Source: Ralstonia pickettii
GTDB taxonomy: Bacteria; Pseudomonadota; Gammaproteobacteria; Burkholderiales; Burkholderiaceae
Direction: 5' to 3'
NCBI RefSeq assembly: GCF_016466415.2
Contig: NZ_CP066771.1
Span: 124,001-188,000, forward strand
DNA length: 64,000 nt
Shown: one piece after another, positions 1 to 8,442 of the stretch
Numbering within the stretch: the first letter of the stretch is position 1
Layout of the letters: every line of letters starts with the position of its first letter
The notes under the pieces: model-generated
Seen by the model: the letters and a program-made list of their open reading frames with translations, nothing else
The model's database searches: none
Told to the model about the DNA's origin: nothing
Position numbers and translations under genes: made by a program

Positions 1-1860
1 GCCCGACCAACCCAGCTCGAAGCCGTCGACGCGCTTGTTGCCAGCCATGGCAGCGGTGCCGTCCTGCAGCACGATGCGTGCATTCGTCGTTTCAACGCGG
101 AAGATGGCGGCAGTCAGCGCAAGCTTGCTGTCCAGGACGTTCCACTTGGTGCCGAGTTCGTAGGCGCGGTTCTTTTCCGGAGCGAGCACGTCCCCGCGAT
201 TGCCGGAGCGGTCAGGCGTGAGCGCGCTGGTATCGGCACCTTGGCCGGCCACCGAGCCCGACGGCGTCGACGATGTGCCGTACGCGAGATAAATGCTGCC
301 GTTCTGCGCCGGCTTGAACACGATGCCGAGCTGATAGTTCAGCAGGTTGTCGTCGCGCGAGAAGGTCGACCGCACGCCCTGCGCATTCGCCGACGTGGTG
401 GCCGATGCCGAATAGCGGTCGAAGCGCAGGCCGCCGTTGACTTGCCACCGCGGCGACAGTTCGACCGTGTCGAATACGTAGGCCGATTGGGTGCGCACCG
501 TCGTCTCCGCCGGATTGTTGCTCAGCTTGATGCTGCCGGCCCACGGATCGTTCGGGTTGGGGTTGAGCAGGTCTGCGCAGTTGTAGCCCCCCGCCGCGCC
601 GATGCCGTTGGGGCAGCGGTTGCTGCCGGTGGCCACGTTGTAGGTGTCGTTGCTGCTGCGCTCGCGCGAGAACTCCAGGCCCGCCGCGTAGCTGTGCTTG
701 AGGCCGCCGGTGATGAACTTGCCGGTCGCTTCCGTCTGGTTGGCGACGGTGTTGGCCACCGAATAGCGTGAATTGGCGCGGCGCCAGACCATGCCGTAGT
801 AGATGTTGCCCTGGCTGTCGTCGGGCTGCGTCCAGATCGTGTCTTGGCTCGTGCGGGCAATGCGCATGGTGTTGCGCAGCTTCAGCGCGCTCGACACATC
901 GTGCTCCAGCGTGAAGGTGCCCATGTCGACGCGGTCGCGGCGGAAGTCGCGCGACAGGCCGTAGTAGACGTTGCGGTCGACATTCACGGGCGCGCCGTCA
1001 CCCGGGCCGAACAGCTGCGGGCGGCCGTCGGTGCGCCGGTTGAACGTGCCGTTGTTGTACGGAATGCCGGTGTCGGGCGTGTCGTTCGATTGCAGGTGGT
1101 AGTACGACAGCGTGGCGCGCGTGGGTGTGCCGAGCCCAAAGGCGATGGACGGCGCAATGCCCCAGCGGCTGAAGCTCGTCACGTCACGGCCGGCAACGGC
1201 GGCGTCGTGGGCCATCGCGTTCAGGCGGAACGCGGCGCGCTCGCCGATCTGGTAGTTGCCGTCGGCCGTGGCCCGCTTGTACGCGGCATTGCCGACCGAC
1301 AGCGTGCCCTCGGTGAAGTGCTCAAGCTTCGGCGTCTTGGTCACGATGTTCACCGCCCCGCCTGCCGCCCCGCGGCCTTCATACGCGCCAGACGGCCCCT
1401 TGATGACTTCCACCGATTCCACGTTGAACATCTCGCGCGATTGCGCACCGATGTCGCGCAGCCCGTCCAGAAAGGTGCTGGCCTGCGCGTCGTAGCCGCG
1501 GATGAACGGACGATCCCCCACCGGATTGCCGCCTTCGCCAGCGCCAAACGCGATGCCCGGCACCGTGCGCAGGGCCTCGGTGAGCGTGACTGAGCCGGTG
1601 CCCTGCAATACCTCAGCGGGGATCACCGTGACGGACTTGGGCGTATCGAGCAGCGGCGCGGTGAATTTGCCGCCCGAGGCCGCATCCGCCTTGAAGCCGT
1701 TGGTGCCGGTCACGGTCTGCTCGGGCAGGGTGGCGGATACGGCGTCTTTCTTCGTGTCGGCCAGTGCCGGCGCCGAAACCACGGCGAAGCTCATCGCCCC
1801 GGTCAGATAACCCACCACCGAATGTTCGGTGCGCTTGCGTTCGATCTGTGCTGCGGACAT
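1..1860 (-). CDS. TonB-dependent siderophore receptor, C-terminus cut by window edge
   Basis: Outer-membrane receptor that imports ferric siderophores with TonB energy. The open frame runs 620 codons from the ATG at 1860 to the window edge without a stop, so the C-terminal barrel is missing. A signal peptide ends at about residue 34 (APALA before DTKK). A plug domain follows (about residues 60-170), with DTPKSVTVIP, the RPFIRGYDAQAS stretch and VEVIKGPSGAYEGRGAAGG, all typical of catecholate-type receptors (Fiu/CirA/FepA class). The later sequence alternates beta strands and loops. A GGGGAG-type ribosome site precedes the start, and a Fur-like box lies 46 bases upstream. The ligand cannot be told from the sequence. 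It is divergent from the terpene cluster, with no evident functional link. Confidence 0.9.
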   Translation of the reverse strand, partial: MSAAQIERKRTEHSVVGYLTGAMSFAVVSAPALADTKKDAVSATLPEQTVTGTNGFKADAASGGKFTAPLLDTPKSVTVIPAEVLQGTGSVTLTEALRTVPGIAFGAGEGGNPVGDRPFIRGYDAQASTFLDGLRDIGAQSREMFNVESVEVIKGPSGAYEGRGAAGGAVNIVTKTPKLEHFTEGTLSVGNAAYKRATADGNYQIGERAAFRLNAMAHDAAVAGRDVTSFSRWGIAPSIAFGLGTPTRATLSYYHLQSNDTPDTGIPYNNGTFNRRTDGRPQLFGPGDGAPVNVDRNVYYGLSRDFRRDRVDMGTFTLEHDVSSALKLRNTMRIARTSQDTIWTQPDDSQGNIYYGMVWRRANSRYSVANTVANQTEATGKFITGGLKHSYAAGLEFSRERSSNDTYNVATGSNRCPNGIGAAGGYNCADLLNPNPNDPWAGSIKLSNNPAETTVRTQSAYVFDTVELSPRWQVNGGLRFDRYSASATTSANAQGVRSTFSRDDNLLNYQLGIVFKPAQNGSIYLAYGTSSTPSGSVAGQGADTSALTPDRSGNRGDVLAPEKNRAYELGTKWNVLDSKLALTAAIFRVETTNARIVLQDGTAAMAGNKRVDGFELGWSG

Positions 1861-1905
1861 GAGGTGGTGACACTCCCCTGAAAGTTTTCGTCACATGTTT
1901 GTTGT

Positions 1906-1924
1906 AAATGAGAATTGTTATTGT
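1906..1924. promoter_or_regulatory. Candidate Fur box
   Basis: AAATGAGAATTGTTATTGT resembles the A/T-rich Fur consensus built from GATAAT-type hexamers (AATGAGAAT followed by TTATT). It lies in the 273-base divergent region, close to the siderophore receptor start, where iron repression is expected. Its distance from the crotonase start makes control of the plus-strand operon less likely. Assigned by eye. Confidence 0.65.
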
Positions 1925-2133
1925 TTACATGTGAGCGAGTCAACGCTTCAGCTGGCGAATTGCTTACGGCTGCAGCGGGATCGTCATATAAATCATGGGG
2001 TTAGAAGGCCCCCGTGCCGCTGTAGAAAATTGTTGAGAGCTACCGCACACGAACGTTTCCATTTTTTCAATCAAATGATTTAGTATTGCCGGGCAGGTTG
2101 TCCAACCGAATCCCTTTTCCAGGCGAGCATCGC

Positions 2134-2913
2134 GTGAGCACGGACCCGGAACTCCTCATCGAGCGGCGCGGCCAGGCGCTGTGGTTGACCATTCAGCGCG
2201 AAGATCGCCGCAATGCGATCAGCGCCGCCGTGCTTGAAGCGCTCACAGCTGCATTGGCTGACGCCAGCCGCAACACTTCTGTGCGCGCCGTGGTGCTGAC
2301 CGGCACCGGCACGCGTGCCTTCTGTGCCGGCGCGGATCTGCAGACCGGACAGTCCTTTCGCTTCGACTATTCCCAGCCGTACCAAGCCCTGGCGGATCTG
2401 TTTCGCCAGGCGCGTCGCTGCACCGTGCCGCTCATCGCCCGCGTGAACGGCGCGTGCATGGCGGGCGGCATGGGTTTGCTGGCGATGTGCGATCTGGCGG
2501 TGGCTAGCAGCAGCGCCACGTTCGGCTTGCCGGAGGTAAAAGTCGGCGTGTTTCCCGCCCAGGTGCTGGCCGTGCTGCAGCACCAGTTGCCGCGCCGCGT
2601 GCTGAACGAGTTGTGCCTGACGGGCGAGCCGATGAGCGCAGACCGCGCACTCGCCGCGGGCCTCGTCAACGAAGTCGCCGAGCCTGAAGCGCTTGATGGG
2701 GCCGTCGATGCGTTGCTTGCACGGTTGTGGGACAAATCGCCGTCGGCCATCCGGCGCGGCCTGTACACGCTCAAGCAGGTGGAATCGCTCAGCTTCGAGC
2801 AGGCCATGGCGTTTACCGAAAGCCAGATCGGCCTGTTCGCCCTGACCGAAGACGCGCAGGAGGGCCAAGCCGCCTTTCGGGAAAAGCGTGCTCCCAACTG
2901 GACGGGCCGCTGA
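2134..2913 (+). CDS. atuE: Enoyl-CoA hydratase, probable isohexenylglutaconyl-CoA hydratase (AtuE-like)
   Basis: Crotonase-fold hydratase of 259 residues. In the acyclic terpene pathway AtuE hydrates isohexenylglutaconyl-CoA, the product of geranyl-CoA carboxylase. The oxyanion-hole segments are AFCAGADL (about 62-69) and NGACMAGGMGL (105-115), and a catalytic Glu is present in FGLPEVKVG (E134). I chose GTG 2134, preceded by AGGCGAG, over an upstream TTG at 2086 that has no ribosome site. It is the first gene of the plus-strand unit; atuA starts one base after its stop. The role is inferred from the neighbours; a general enoyl-CoA or methylglutaconyl-CoA hydratase is possible. Confidence 0.82.
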   Translation: MSTDPELLIERRGQALWLTIQREDRRNAISAAVLEALTAALADASRNTSVRAVVLTGTGTRAFCAGADLQTGQSFRFDYSQPYQALADLFRQARRCTVPLIARVNGACMAGGMGLLAMCDLAVASSSATFGLPEVKVGVFPAQVLAVLQHQLPRRVLNELCLTGEPMSADRALAAGLVNEVAEPEALDGAVDALLARLWDKSPSAIRRGLYTLKQVESLSFEQAMAFTESQIGLFALTEDAQEGQAAFREKRAPNWTGR

Positions 2914-2914
2914 C

Positions 2915-4687
2915 ATGCGCAGGGACACCATTTCCATTGGCGGAGCCAGCGGTTTCTGGGGCGACAGCGTGACCGGTCCGCTGCAGTTGGTGGCCTCCGG
3001 CCGTCTCGACTTTCTCGTCTTCGATTACCTAGCCGAGCTGACCATGTCGCTGCTGGCCAGCGCGCGCATGAAAAACCCCGAGTCGGGCTATGCCACCGAC
3101 TTCGTAAGCGTGGCGATGCGCGCGGTGCTCAAGGATGCGCTGGCGCAGAACACCCGCATCATCGCCAACGCGGGCGGCGTGAACCCGCGCGGATGCGCTG
3201 CGGCGCTGCAGGCGTTGGCCGATGAACTGGGTGTGAGCGTGCGCATTGCGGTGGTGGAAGGCGACGACGTCATGCCGCTGCTGCCCGCCTTGCGCGACGA
3301 AGGTGTACGCGAATTGCAAAGCGGTCGCCCCTTGCCCGACAAGGTGGTAAGCGCCAATGCGTATCTCGGCGCATTGCCGATCAAGGCGGCGCTCGATGCG
3401 GGCGCGCAGGTTGTCATCACGGGGCGGTGCGTCGACAGCGCCGTCACGCTCGGCGCGTTGATGCACCACTTCGGCTGGGCGATCGACGACTACGATCGAC
3501 TCGCTGCTGGCAGCCTCGCCGGACACATCCTTGAATGCGGCTGCCAAGGCGCGGGCGGCCTGCACACCGATTGGGAAGCCGTGCCCGACTGGGCGCACAG
3601 CGGCTATCCGATCGCCGAATGCCGGGCCGATGGCAGCTTCATCGTCACCAAGCCCGACGGCACGGGCGGGCTGGTGACGACCGCGACCGTGGGCGAACAG
3701 CTGCTCTACGAAATCGGCGACCCCGCGCGCTATGCGCTGCCCGACGTCGTTTGCGATTTCACAGAGGTGACGATGACGCAGGCCGGCGAGCATCGCGTCG
3801 ATGTGCGTGGCGCACGCGGTCGCGCGCCCACGCCCGATTACAAGGTGAGCGCAACGTATGCCGATGGCTATCGGGCGACGGGCCAGCTCACCGTCGTCGG
3901 CATCGACGCCGATCGCAAGGCGCGCCGCACGGCCGAGGCGATTCTGGAGCGCACGCGCGGCCTGTTCCGCCAGCTCGGCCTGCCGGACTACAGCGCAACG
4001 CATATCGAGACGCTCGGCTCGGCGTATCTGTTCGGGCCGCATCAGCCGATCGTGCCGCGGTTTGAATCGGTGATGTGGCTGTCGGTGACGCATCCGAACA
4101 AGCAGGCGCTGGACTTGTTCGCGCGTGAAATCGCCCCGGCCGGCACCTCGTGGGCGCCCGGCACGACGGGCGCAGGTGGGCGGCCAAGCGTGGTGCCTGC
4201 CATCAAGCAATACGCTTTTTTGATCGACAAAGCGCGGGTCCAGGCGCGCGTGACATTGCTGGGTGCCGACAGCATCGTCATCGACGTGCCAACGGGTGGC
4301 GCCGCGCTTGAACCATCCGCTGCGGTGCAGGCCTCCGTTGCATTGCCTCCCGGCCCGACGCGCGAGGTGCCTCTCATCGAACTCGCCTATGCCCGCAGCG
4401 GCGACAAGGGCGACACCTCCAATATCGGCGTCATCGCGCGTCGGCCCGAAGACCTGCCGCTGCTGCGCGCGCAACTGACGGAAGATGCCGTCGCGGCGTA
4501 CCTCTCGCACGTCGTGAAGGGGCGTGTGACGCGGTACGACTTGCCCGGCATCCACGCCCTCAACTTCGTGTGCGAGCAGGCGCTGGGCGGTGGCGGCATG
4601 GCATCGCTGCGCAACGATCCGCTCGGCAAGGGCATGGCGCAGGTGCTGCTGACGATGCCGGTGCGCGTGCCGGTCAACCACCCTTGA
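2915..4687 (+). CDS. atuA: Acyclic terpene utilisation protein AtuA family (DUF1446)
   Basis: 590-residue protein with the AtuA-family layout: a large N-terminal DUF1446 domain (ISIGGASGFWGDS, then FDYLAELTMSLLA, IIANAGGVNPRGC and GRCVDSAVTLG) and a small C-terminal domain of about 100 residues starting near IELAYARSGDKGDTSNIG. AtuA is needed for citronellol/geraniol growth in Pseudomonas, but its biochemical role is not settled. It is also found beside acyl-CoA carboxylases in many betaproteobacteria. The ATG follows the atuE stop by one base, so the two are probably translationally coupled. Family assignment is secure; the pathway comes from context. Confidence 0.88.
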   Translation: MRRDTISIGGASGFWGDSVTGPLQLVASGRLDFLVFDYLAELTMSLLASARMKNPESGYATDFVSVAMRAVLKDALAQNTRIIANAGGVNPRGCAAALQALADELGVSVRIAVVEGDDVMPLLPALRDEGVRELQSGRPLPDKVVSANAYLGALPIKAALDAGAQVVITGRCVDSAVTLGALMHHFGWAIDDYDRLAAGSLAGHILECGCQGAGGLHTDWEAVPDWAHSGYPIAECRADGSFIVTKPDGTGGLVTTATVGEQLLYEIGDPARYALPDVVCDFTEVTMTQAGEHRVDVRGARGRAPTPDYKVSATYADGYRATGQLTVVGIDADRKARRTAEAILERTRGLFRQLGLPDYSATHIETLGSAYLFGPHQPIVPRFESVMWLSVTHPNKQALDLFAREIAPAGTSWAPGTTGAGGRPSVVPAIKQYAFLIDKARVQARVTLLGADSIVIDVPTGGAALEPSAAVQASVALPPGPTREVPLIELAYARSGDKGDTSNIGVIARRPEDLPLLRAQLTEDAVAAYLSHVVKGRVTRYDLPGIHALNFVCEQALGGGGMASLRNDPLGKGMAQVLLTMPVRVPVNHP

Positions 4688-4701
4688 TTGACGAGGCGAT
4701 C

Positions 4702-5856
4702 ATGCTTTCAGGTTTGCTCCCGTCTGCCCGCTTCGATGCCGAGCACGATACCTTTCGCGAGACGGTGCGCCGCTTCGTCGACAACGCCGTGCTGCCGCAC
4801 ATCGAGGCGTGGGAAGAGGCCGAGACGTTTCCGCGTGCGCTGTATCGGGAGGCGGCCGACCTGGGCTTGCTTGGCATCGGTTTCCCCGAGGAATACGGCG
4901 GGACGCCGGGCGACCTGTTTCTTGAACTGGCAATGATCGAAGAGCTGACGCGGGCGGCCAGCGGCGGCTTGCTCGCTTCGCTCTTCAGCCACTCGATCGG
5001 TGCGCCGCCCATCGTTGCAGGCGGATCGGCCGAGCTGAAGGCGCGCGTGTTGCCGGCGATTCTGTCGGGCGAGAAGATCAGCGCGCTCGCCATCACCGAG
5101 CCGTCAGGCGGGTCGGACGTGGCCAACCTCGCCACGCGCGCGGTGCGCGACGGCGATCACTACACCGTCAACGGCAGCAAGATCTTCATCACGTCTGGCA
5201 TGCGCGCCGATTACATCACCGTGGCCGTGCGCACCGGTGAGGCGGGCGCGGGCGGCATCTCCGTGCTGCTGGTGGAGGGCGATACGCCGGGTCTGACGCG
5301 CACACCGCTCAAGAAAATGGGCTGGTGGTGCTCCGACACCGCGCAACTGCATTTCGATGATTGCCGCGTGCCCCTCGGCAATCTGCTCGGCAAGGAAAAC
5401 CACGGTTTCGAGTTGGTGATGCGCAACTTCAACCACGAACGCCTCGCGCTGGCGATGCAGGCCTACGGCCTGGCGCGCACGTGTCTGATCGAAGCCGTGG
5501 AATGGGCCACCCAGCGCGAGACCTTCGGCAAGCGCCTCGTGCAGCACCAGGTGGCGCGTCAGAAGCTGGTGGCGATGGCCACGCGCATCGAAGCCACCCG
5601 GGCGTTGCTGGAAGACCTGATGCGGCGCATGCAGGCCGGCGATTCTCCGGTCGCCCAGCTGTGCATGCTGAAAAATTTCGCAACGCAGAGCCTTCAGTTC
5701 TGCGCGGACACGGCCGTGCAACTGCTCGGCGGTATGGGCTTCATGCGCGGCACGAAGTCGGAGCGCATCTATCGTGAAGTGAAGGTCTACATGATCGGCG
5801 GCGGGGCGGAGGAAGTTCTCAGCGACCTTGCCGCGCGCCAGCTCGGCTGGGTCTAA
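4702..5856 (+). CDS. Acyl-CoA dehydrogenase (first of two in the Atu operon)
   Basis: FAD-dependent acyl-CoA dehydrogenase of 384 residues passing electrons to ETF. FAD and substrate signatures are ITEPSGGSDV (about 131-140) and NGSKIFITSG. The position that carries the catalytic Glu in short- and medium-chain enzymes (YEGTSEI) reads IGGGAEEV, so Gly replaces it. A Glu is instead present in NFNHERLAL (E247), the helix-G position used by isovaleryl-CoA and long-chain dehydrogenases. The start at 4702 lies 14 bases after atuA, with GACGAGGCG ahead of it. It is paralogous to the AtuD-like enzyme at 8443. It may act on a shortened terpenoid acyl-CoA or on citronellyl-CoA itself; the substrate is unknown. 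Confidence 0.86.
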   Translation: MLSGLLPSARFDAEHDTFRETVRRFVDNAVLPHIEAWEEAETFPRALYREAADLGLLGIGFPEEYGGTPGDLFLELAMIEELTRAASGGLLASLFSHSIGAPPIVAGGSAELKARVLPAILSGEKISALAITEPSGGSDVANLATRAVRDGDHYTVNGSKIFITSGMRADYITVAVRTGEAGAGGISVLLVEGDTPGLTRTPLKKMGWWCSDTAQLHFDDCRVPLGNLLGKENHGFELVMRNFNHERLALAMQAYGLARTCLIEAVEWATQRETFGKRLVQHQVARQKLVAMATRIEATRALLEDLMRRMQAGDSPVAQLCMLKNFATQSLQFCADTAVQLLGGMGFMRGTKSERIYREVKVYMIGGGAEEVLSDLAARQLGWV

Positions 5857-5888
5857 GGGCCTAACGCGCGCATTCAAGGGAGAACACC

Positions 5889-6776
5889 ATGTATCGCTCA
5901 GTCTTTCGACCGGGGCTGTTCCAGGGCCAAGTGGCCGTGGTGACGGGTGGCGGCAGCGGCATCGGCCGATGCACGGCGCATGAGTTGGCGTCGCTGGGCG
6001 CGGCGGTCGCGTTGGTGGGGCGCAATGCCGAGAAGCTCGCGGCGGTGCGCACGGAGATCGTTGAAGCCGGCGGCACCGCGCACACCTACGTTTGCAACAT
6101 CCGCGACGAGGATGCCGTGCAAGCGACCGTTGCGCAGATCTACGGCGCGCACGGCTGCATCGATGCGCTGGTCAACAACGCGGGCGGGCAGTTTCCGGCG
6201 CCGCTCAAGGACATTTCCGCCAAGGGCTGGGAAGCCGTCGTGCAGACAAACCTGACGGGCGGCTTTTTGATGGCACGCGAGTGCCTGAACCAGGCGATGC
6301 AGCAGCGCGGTGGCGCCATCGTCAGCATCGTGGCCGACATGTGGGGCGGTATGCCGAACATGGGCCACTCCGGTGCGGCGCGTGCGGGCATGGTCAACTT
6401 CACGGAGACGGCCGCGTTCGAGTGGGCGCAGTACGGCGTGCGCGTGAACGCGGTGGCGCCGGGCTACGTGGCGTCGTCGGGCATGGATGCGTATCCGCCG
6501 TGGATGGCCGAGACCATCCGCAGCATGCCTTCGACCGTGCCGCTTGGTCGCTTTGCCACCGAGGCGGAAGTGTCTTCGGCCATCGTGTATCTGCTCTCGG
6601 AAGCCGCTGCGTTCATTACCGGCACGACGTTGCGCGTGGACGGCGGCCGCCCGAACGTGCGGCCCGGTTCGCCCATGCCGGCTCCGCGCCATGGTGCCGA
6701 GCCGTTCAACGGCTTCCACCTGGCCGTGACGCCCAAGGTGCTGCAAGGCGAGGAGGACCGCCATGCCGGCACTTGA
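5889..6776 (+). CDS. SDR-family protein of the Atu operon (AtuB/AtuG-like), YxxxK motif absent
   Basis: 295-residue Rossmann short-chain dehydrogenase/reductase relative. The cofactor loop TGGGSGIG (about 19-26) and NNAGG (96-100) are intact. The segment that normally holds the catalytic YxxxK reads HSGAARAG, with Ser161 at the Tyr position and Arg165 at the Lys position. The next downstream register, used by some enoyl-CoA reductases, also lacks Tyr and Lys. It may be a 2-enoyl- or 2,4-dienoyl-CoA reductase relative with another proton donor, or a non-catalytic partner. AAGGGAGA precedes the ATG. The last 14 bases overlap the start of atuC, implying coupled translation. Confidence 0.85.
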   Translation: MYRSVFRPGLFQGQVAVVTGGGSGIGRCTAHELASLGAAVALVGRNAEKLAAVRTEIVEAGGTAHTYVCNIRDEDAVQATVAQIYGAHGCIDALVNNAGGQFPAPLKDISAKGWEAVVQTNLTGGFLMARECLNQAMQQRGGAIVSIVADMWGGMPNMGHSGAARAGMVNFTETAAFEWAQYGVRVNAVAPGYVASSGMDAYPPWMAETIRSMPSTVPLGRFATEAEVSSAIVYLLSEAAAFITGTTLRVDGGRPNVRPGSPMPAPRHGAEPFNGFHLAVTPKVLQGEEDRHAGT

Positions 6777-8382
6777 ATCGCGGATCGTGCCGCAGAGCGA
6801 CGCGTATCGGCAGAACCATGCTGCGCTCACGGAACTCGTCGGCCGGTTGCGCGCGCTGGAAGACCGCACGCGCGACAAGTCCGAAGCCTCGCGCGCCCGC
6901 TTCGAGCAGCGCGGGCAACTGCTGCCGCGCGACCGGCTGGGCCGCCTGCTCGACGCCGGCGCGCCGTTTCTTGAGCTATCCACGCTGGCGGGCTTTTGCC
7001 TCGACCACGCAGACCCGACGCGCTCGATTCCCGGGGGAGGCTTCATCGCAGGCATCGGCTGGGTGAGCGGTGTGCGCGCGATGATCATCGTCGACGACGC
7101 GGGCATCGACGCAGGGGCCGTGCAGCCGATGGGCATCGAGAAGTTCCAGCGCGCGCAGGCCATTGCGCTGGAGCAGAAGCTGCCGTTCATCCACCTTGTC
7201 GAATCGGCCGGCGCCAACCTGCTGACGTATCGCGTGGAGACATTCATCCACGGCGGCAGCGGCTTTTACTGGCTCGCGCGGCTGTCGGCGGCGGGCATTC
7301 CGGTGATCAGCGTGGTGCATGGGTCCAGCACGGCGGGCGGCGCCTACATGCCGGGCCTGTCGGACTACGTGGTGATGGTGCGCGACCGGGCGCGCGCGTT
7401 CCTCGCCGGCCCGCCGCTGCTGAAAGCGGCCACGGGCGAGATCGCCACCGAAGAGGAACTGGGCGGTGCCGAGATGCACGCCACCACTTCGGGCCTGGCC
7501 GAATACCTGGCCGAAGACGATGCCGATGCATTGCGCATTGCACGCGAACTTGTTGCCGCGCTCGACTGGAACCGTGATGTGCCGGCACCGGACAGACCAT
7601 ACGCGCCGCCGCGCTTTGATGCGGAAGAACTGCTTGGCATTGCGCTGACCGATCATCGCAAACCGCTCGACATGCGCGAGGTGATTGCCCGCATTGCCGA
7701 CGGGTCGGACTTCCTGGAGTTCAAGCCCGACTACGGCCCTGGCACCGTCACCGGGCACGCGGCCATCTGCGGTATGCGCGTTGGGGTCATCACGAACAAC
7801 GGGCCGCTGGACCCGGCGGGCGCCACCAAGGTGGTGCACTTCATCCAGGCGTGCTGCCAGTCGGGCACGCCGCTGCTGTATCTGCAAAACACCACCGGCT
7901 TCATCGTCGGCAAGGCGTCGGAGCAGGCCGGCATGATCAAGCACGGCTCGAAGATGATCCAGGCCATGGCCAACGCCACCGTGCCGCGCATCACCGTGCA
8001 TTGCGGTGCGTCGTTCGGGGCGGGCAACTACGGCATGTCGGGGCGCGGCTTCTTTCCGGATTTCTGCTTCAGTTGGCCCAACGCCAAGACGGCCGTGATG
8101 GGCGCAGAGCAGGCCGCCGGCACGATGGCGACGGTGATGGCCGCGAGCATGCAACGCAAGACCCAGACCGTCGACCACGACGCCATCGAAGCGATGCGCG
8201 CCAAGGTCATCGACACCTTCGAGCGGCAGTCCGACGCGTTCACCATTTCGGGCCGGCTGCTGGACGACGGCGTGATCGACCCGCGCGATACGCGCAAGGT
8301 GCTCGCCTGCGTGCTCTCCGTCTGCGACGAGGCGCGCAGGCGAACGCTGCATCCGATCCAGTTTGGCGTTGCGCGCCCGTAG
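6763..8382 (+). CDS. atuC: Acyl-CoA carboxylase beta subunit, probable geranyl-CoA carboxylase (AtuC)
   Basis: 539-residue biotin-dependent carboxyltransferase. N- and C-terminal crotonase-like carboxyltransferase domains cover about 30-290 and 290-535. Oxyanion-hole glycines are in SSTAGGAYMPGLSDY and [15 protein letters not shown]. With AtuF it would carboxylate geranyl-CoA to isohexenylglutaconyl-CoA. Its acyl-pocket region reads FIHGGSGFYWLARLS, where the methylcrotonyl enzyme LiuB of the same window (23298-24905) reads [18 protein letters not shown]. That fits a different acyl group but does not prove geranyl specificity. The ATG lies inside the end of the SDR gene, with a GGCGAGGAGG-like site upstream. 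Confidence 0.85.
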   Translation: MPALESRIVPQSDAYRQNHAALTELVGRLRALEDRTRDKSEASRARFEQRGQLLPRDRLGRLLDAGAPFLELSTLAGFCLDHADPTRSIPGGGFIAGIGWVSGVRAMIIVDDAGIDAGAVQPMGIEKFQRAQAIALEQKLPFIHLVESAGANLLTYRVETFIHGGSGFYWLARLSAAGIPVISVVHGSSTAGGAYMPGLSDYVVMVRDRARAFLAGPPLLKAATGEIATEEELGGAEMHATTSGLAEYLAEDDADALRIARELVAALDWNRDVPAPDRPYAPPRFDAEELLGIALTDHRKPLDMREVIARIADGSDFLEFKPDYGPGTVTGHAAICGMRVGVITNNGPLDPAGATKVVHFIQACCQSGTPLLYLQNTTGFIVGKASEQAGMIKHGSKMIQAMANATVPRITVHCGASFGAGNYGMSGRGFFPDFCFSWPNAKTAVMGAEQAAGTMATVMAASMQRKTQTVDHDAIEAMRAKVIDTFERQSDAFTISGRLLDDGVIDPRDTRKVLACVLSVCDEARRRTLHPIQFGVARP

Positions 8383-8442
8383 CGCCATCCCGAAATCCAT
8401 ACACGAAACAGCCAGCACACCAGGACAACGGAGCGAGACACC

